Positions 61,683-64,000 of a stretch of DNA of 64,000 nt are shown piece after piece. Under the pieces are notes generated by a model. That model was not told where the DNA came from and did no database searches. It saw nothing but the letters and a program-made list of their open reading frames with translations. A program made the position numbers and the translations under genes. Source of the stretch: a bacterium SCSIO 12741 (lineage in GTDB: Bacteria; Bacteroidota; Bacteroidia; Flavobacteriales_G; Salibacteraceae); the NCBI GenBank assembly GCA_024398055.1, contig CP073749.1:620001-684000 (forward strand). Direction: 5' to 3'. Every line of letters starts with the position of its first letter. Within the stretch, counting starts at the first letter, position 1.

Positions 61683-61844
61683 GTCGAAAAGATAGGTATT
61701 AACTGAATGATAGTCCGTACCTAAAGAATTGGATCGGAATTCGGAAGGCCAGCTTAACTAAGAACTATCCAAAATTTTCTGCCAATCAGGCAATCTCCAA
61801 CTCTGGAATCGCCCAAAAGCCCAATGATAAAGAGCTTTTCCGGA

Positions 61845-62777
61845 TCATGTTGTCCCCATTCCTTCCACCACCAGCTTGTAACCCACACCGCGAATATTGA
61901 TGATCTTGATGCTTGGATCGGCCTCCAGTTTCTTACGCAGTCGGGAAACAAATACATCTAAGGTTCGGCCAACGTAACCGCCCTCATCGCCCCAAACCCG
62001 GTTGAGGATTTCTTCCCTCTTCACCGTTTGATTGCGGCGGTTGATAAAGAGGTGCAGCAATTCGGATTCCTTGCCGGTTAATTCGGTTTTGTTTTCTTCC
62101 AATGCCAGCTCCATACTACTGGGATTAAAGGAAAAATTGCCCACATTTAAGGCTGCGGAGGTGGACAATTGAGAGCCATTTTCCGGGCTATGGCCCTTGC
62201 CTTTAATTCTCAAAACAAGCAATCCAACGGACAAAATCAAAAAACCAATGATCCACCCTAAATACCCGAATTCAGATTCTTCCGTTTCACCGGGCTCTGA
62301 AGGATCGATCAAAGGAGAGGTTTGTGCAAGCTGTTCTGGAGGCCCGATTAGGGTAATCATCAAATCGTAACATCCAGTAGGATGCTCTCGAGCCTGGCAG
62401 GGTATCAATTCCTTTTGTTCAGGCAATCCTACTTCGAAGCTGTAGACTACGGCCCGGGAATCACATTCCTCCACCTCCACTCGGTAACTCGAAGCAATTT
62501 CCGTTTCCAGCATGACCTCTCGGATAGCCTTGACCAAATCGGCGCTCACAAAATGAAAATCAGATTCCAGCGGAATCTTGTATCGATCCCCGTCCTTCAC
62601 AATGGGCATAATTCGGGAAGATGAATCTCCAGAGGCCAACAAAACCTGGTGCCCCACCATTCTTAAAACCACCTGAATTCGCCCTTCATCCACATTGGAT
62701 CGAGCATGGAGCAAGGGACCGCCCGCCATTAGCAGGAGGAACAAACCAGCTCTTATATAATGCCCAAAAATGACCAT
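61845..62777 (-). CDS. Membrane-anchored winged-helix regulator (OmpR-type DNA-binding domain)
   Basis: A 310-residue protein. Residues 1-25 form a signal peptide or first helix (GLFLLLMAGGPLLHA), ~27-168 a periplasmic domain with cysteines at 105, 127 and 136, ~171-190 a membrane helix (GYLGWIIGFLILSVGLLVLR), and ~213-304 an OmpR-type winged helix (ELTGKESELLHLFINRR, TVKREEILNRVWGDEGG, RGVGYKLVV). This puts the DNA-binding domain at the C-terminus, the reverse of ToxR or CadC. It has no receiver domain. It should relay a periplasmic signal directly to DNA. The divergent TonB-like gene is a possible target. Confidence 0.88.
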   Translation of the reverse strand: MVIFGHYIRAGLFLLLMAGGPLLHARSNVDEGRIQVVLRMVGHQVLLASGDSSSRIMPIVKDGDRYKIPLESDFHFVSADLVKAIREVMLETEIASSYRVEVEECDSRAVVYSFEVGLPEQKELIPCQAREHPTGCYDLMITLIGPPEQLAQTSPLIDPSEPGETEESEFGYLGWIIGFLILSVGLLVLRIKGKGHSPENGSQLSTSAALNVGNFSFNPSSMELALEENKTELTGKESELLHLFINRRNQTVKREEILNRVWGDEGGYVGRTLDVFVSRLRKKLEADPSIKIINIRGVGYKLVVEGMGTT

Positions 62778-62920
62778 GGAGTAAAGCTATGAGATTCTCT
62801 GCGCTCTACGAAGGTAAAGACATCATTTTACGTTAATTTACACTTCGCTAACCTTTAATTACAGAGCTTTTACGCTTCTTCGCCTTCTCCTCCGGTAGCT
62901 TTGGACAAAACGATCAAATT

Positions 62921-63721
62921 ATGCGAATTTCTCTTCTTCTTTTTATTAGTCTGGTTACCTTAATTGGATTGCTATCAACAGGATTTAACCAGAGCCCAGA
63001 ACCGGAAACTAAAAATTGTACCCCCTCTTCTTCTCCCACCTGGAAATGGAAACATGAGGCCATTTTATCCCAAAGATCCCCCGGTGGTTTAAAAGCTTTT
63101 TATCAAGTAAACAGCCCCCAAAAAAAGTTCCTCCGACCCAGCGAATTGTTGCAGGCCAAAACCCTGGAAGATCTTATTCCTGATTACCCGACCCATTGGA
63201 TTCAGGATTACCAATCGGTGGAAATTCGAGGCCTGGTCAATCAGGATTCGGCTAAGGCTTTTGGCTCCAATATCGAATTGAGTCCGGAGCAATTGAAACT
63301 TATTCAGACCGCCGATATGAATTCATCTTTGGAAATTCGTGTTGGGTATGCCACGGCTAATGCGGCTACCGGTGAAACAGATTATCGAACGCTGAAATAC
63401 TATTCGGCCATTGCCCCTGAACAATCCGCACAATTTCCGGGCGGACACCAAGCGCTATTGGATTACTTAAAAAACGAACACCAAAAAATGGATGAATCCG
63501 ATCCGGATGTCCCGGTATGGGTGGTAAATGTTTCTTTCCAGGTTGATCCCAACGGAAAAGTTGTCCATGTTCAGTTGGATCAAACCAGTGGTGACCCGGT
63601 ATGGGATCAAAATTGGATTGAACTGGTGCAAAACCTCCCTACCTGGTCGCCTGCCTTGGACGGCAAGGGTAATACCATCAGCCAACAATTCATTGCTGTA
63701 GTTGGAAACCAGGGCTGCTAA
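62921..63721 (+). CDS. Exported protein with TonB-like C-terminal domain
   Basis: A 266-residue protein with a signal peptide or N-terminal anchor (LLLFISLVTLIGLLSTGF). The last ~90 residues are a TonB C-terminal-like domain (VWVVNVSFQVDPNGKVVHVQ … WIELVQNLPTWSPALDGKG), of the kind often seen in Bacteroidota outside true TonB proteins. No proline-rich linker spans the middle. It is divergent from the membrane-anchored regulator across 143 bases. Confidence 0.82.
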   Translation: MRISLLLFISLVTLIGLLSTGFNQSPEPETKNCTPSSSPTWKWKHEAILSQRSPGGLKAFYQVNSPQKKFLRPSELLQAKTLEDLIPDYPTHWIQDYQSVEIRGLVNQDSAKAFGSNIELSPEQLKLIQTADMNSSLEIRVGYATANAATGETDYRTLKYYSAIAPEQSAQFPGGHQALLDYLKNEHQKMDESDPDVPVWVVNVSFQVDPNGKVVHVQLDQTSGDPVWDQNWIELVQNLPTWSPALDGKGNTISQQFIAVVGNQGC

Positions 63722-63724
63722 ACC

Positions 63725-64000
63725 CTATTCCATCCGAGTAATCCGCTTGATAACAGGTTCTCCATTTCCTTGCAGATGAAGGGTATATACACCCACCGGA
63801 AGCGAACTAAAATCAAGGGTTGAGACCTTATTTTCCAAGACACCTGACCGAACCATTCGGCCCTGTGCGTCCATCAACTCGAAGCTCATGAGGGTTTCAA
63901 CAAAGCTTATGGTCAAGGATTCTTTAACTGGATTTGGATAGACCTGTACACGATCTGGGTCTGCTTTATCACCTTCTATCGAATTGGAGGCATAGGTAAA
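63725..64000 (-). CDS. T9SS-exported protein, C-terminal end (partial)
   Basis: The frame is open to the right edge of the window and covers the last 91 residues of a larger protein. It is a T9SS type A sorting domain: VYPNPVKESLTISF, then LMDAQGRMVRSGVLENK, and PVGVYTLHLQGNGEPVIKR at the end. The rest of the gene lies outside the window. It is convergent with the TonB-like gene, with 3 bases between the stops. Confidence 0.85.
   Translation of the reverse strand, partial: FTYASNSIEGDKADPDRVQVYPNPVKESLTISFVETLMSFELMDAQGRMVRSGVLENKVSTLDFSSLPVGVYTLHLQGNGEPVIKRITRME

Noticed and set aside
61754-61957. Small leftward frame overlapping the end of the winged-helix regulator gene
   Set aside because: It lies in another frame of the well-supported regulator gene and its spacer, with no motif.
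1-64000. CRISPR arrays, tRNA or rRNA genes, prophage
   Set aside because: No regularly spaced repeats, cloverleaf-like sequences, rRNA segments or phage structural genes were noticed when reading the window; a covariance-model search was not possible here.

Overview
The window reads as chromosomal DNA of a Bacteroidota bacterium, probably a free-living aquatic member near the Flavobacteriales. Supporting signs are several secreted proteins ending in type IX secretion (T9SS) type A sorting domains, a HYC/CC/PP family protein, a LytTR response regulator paired with a propeller histidine kinase, a fused CcsBA protein, a TAnnTTTG promoter box and few clear Shine-Dalgarno sites. No rRNA, tRNA, CRISPR array, transposase or phage gene was seen.

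Layout. 1-3812: end of a copper/heavy-metal efflux locus (CusB-type adaptor, HYC protein, TlpA-like protein, metal-binding lipoprotein, secreted propeller). 4092-5680: a TetR regulator and a short-chain dehydrogenase sharing a 20-bp operator. 5954-11694: small enzymes and hypothetical genes, with an HxlR/SnoaL-like divergent pair whose spacer carries two matching palindromes, and one frameshifted gene. 11552-13600: a 938-bp tandem duplication carrying two lipoprotein genes and two broken copies of a neighbouring gene's 5' end. 14005-17963: a cysteine-pair cluster (FAD oxidoreductase, MFS transporter, 25-residue cysteine peptide, SigZ-like ECF sigma factor, secreted Cys protein). 19919-25184: nrfH-nrfA-ccsBA for nitrite reduction to ammonium. 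26967-33628: a very large T9SS-exported protein split by one frameshift. 35080-40007: an M3 peptidase and a pectate-lyase-fold secreted protein. 40419-47749: an RND efflux operon that starts with a substrate-binding-protein/TolC fusion and ends with a potassium channel. 48143-51854: two-component system. 54068-64000: AhpD-like protein, AraC regulator, MsrB, membrane proteins, a DsbA-NhaA fusion, a membrane-anchored winged-helix regulator and a TonB-like protein.

The strongest new signal is in the cysteine cluster. Three separate upstream regions (14005-14034, 16629-16658, 17440-17469) carry the same bipartite motif, YTGCATCA, exactly 14 bases, CGTCTWAG. They precede the FAD oxidoreductase, the tiny peptide and the secreted Cys protein. 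The spacing suits an ECF sigma promoter, and a SigZ-like sigma gene with its own CC-bearing tail lies inside the cluster with a different upstream sequence. I infer a small self-contained SigZ regulon built around vicinal-cysteine proteins, perhaps for a soft metal, a metalloid or a thiol-reactive stress. The inducer is unknown.

Two genes are broken by apparent one-base losses in C/G homopolymers (10957-10961 and 31623-31626), which could be assembly errors rather than real mutations.
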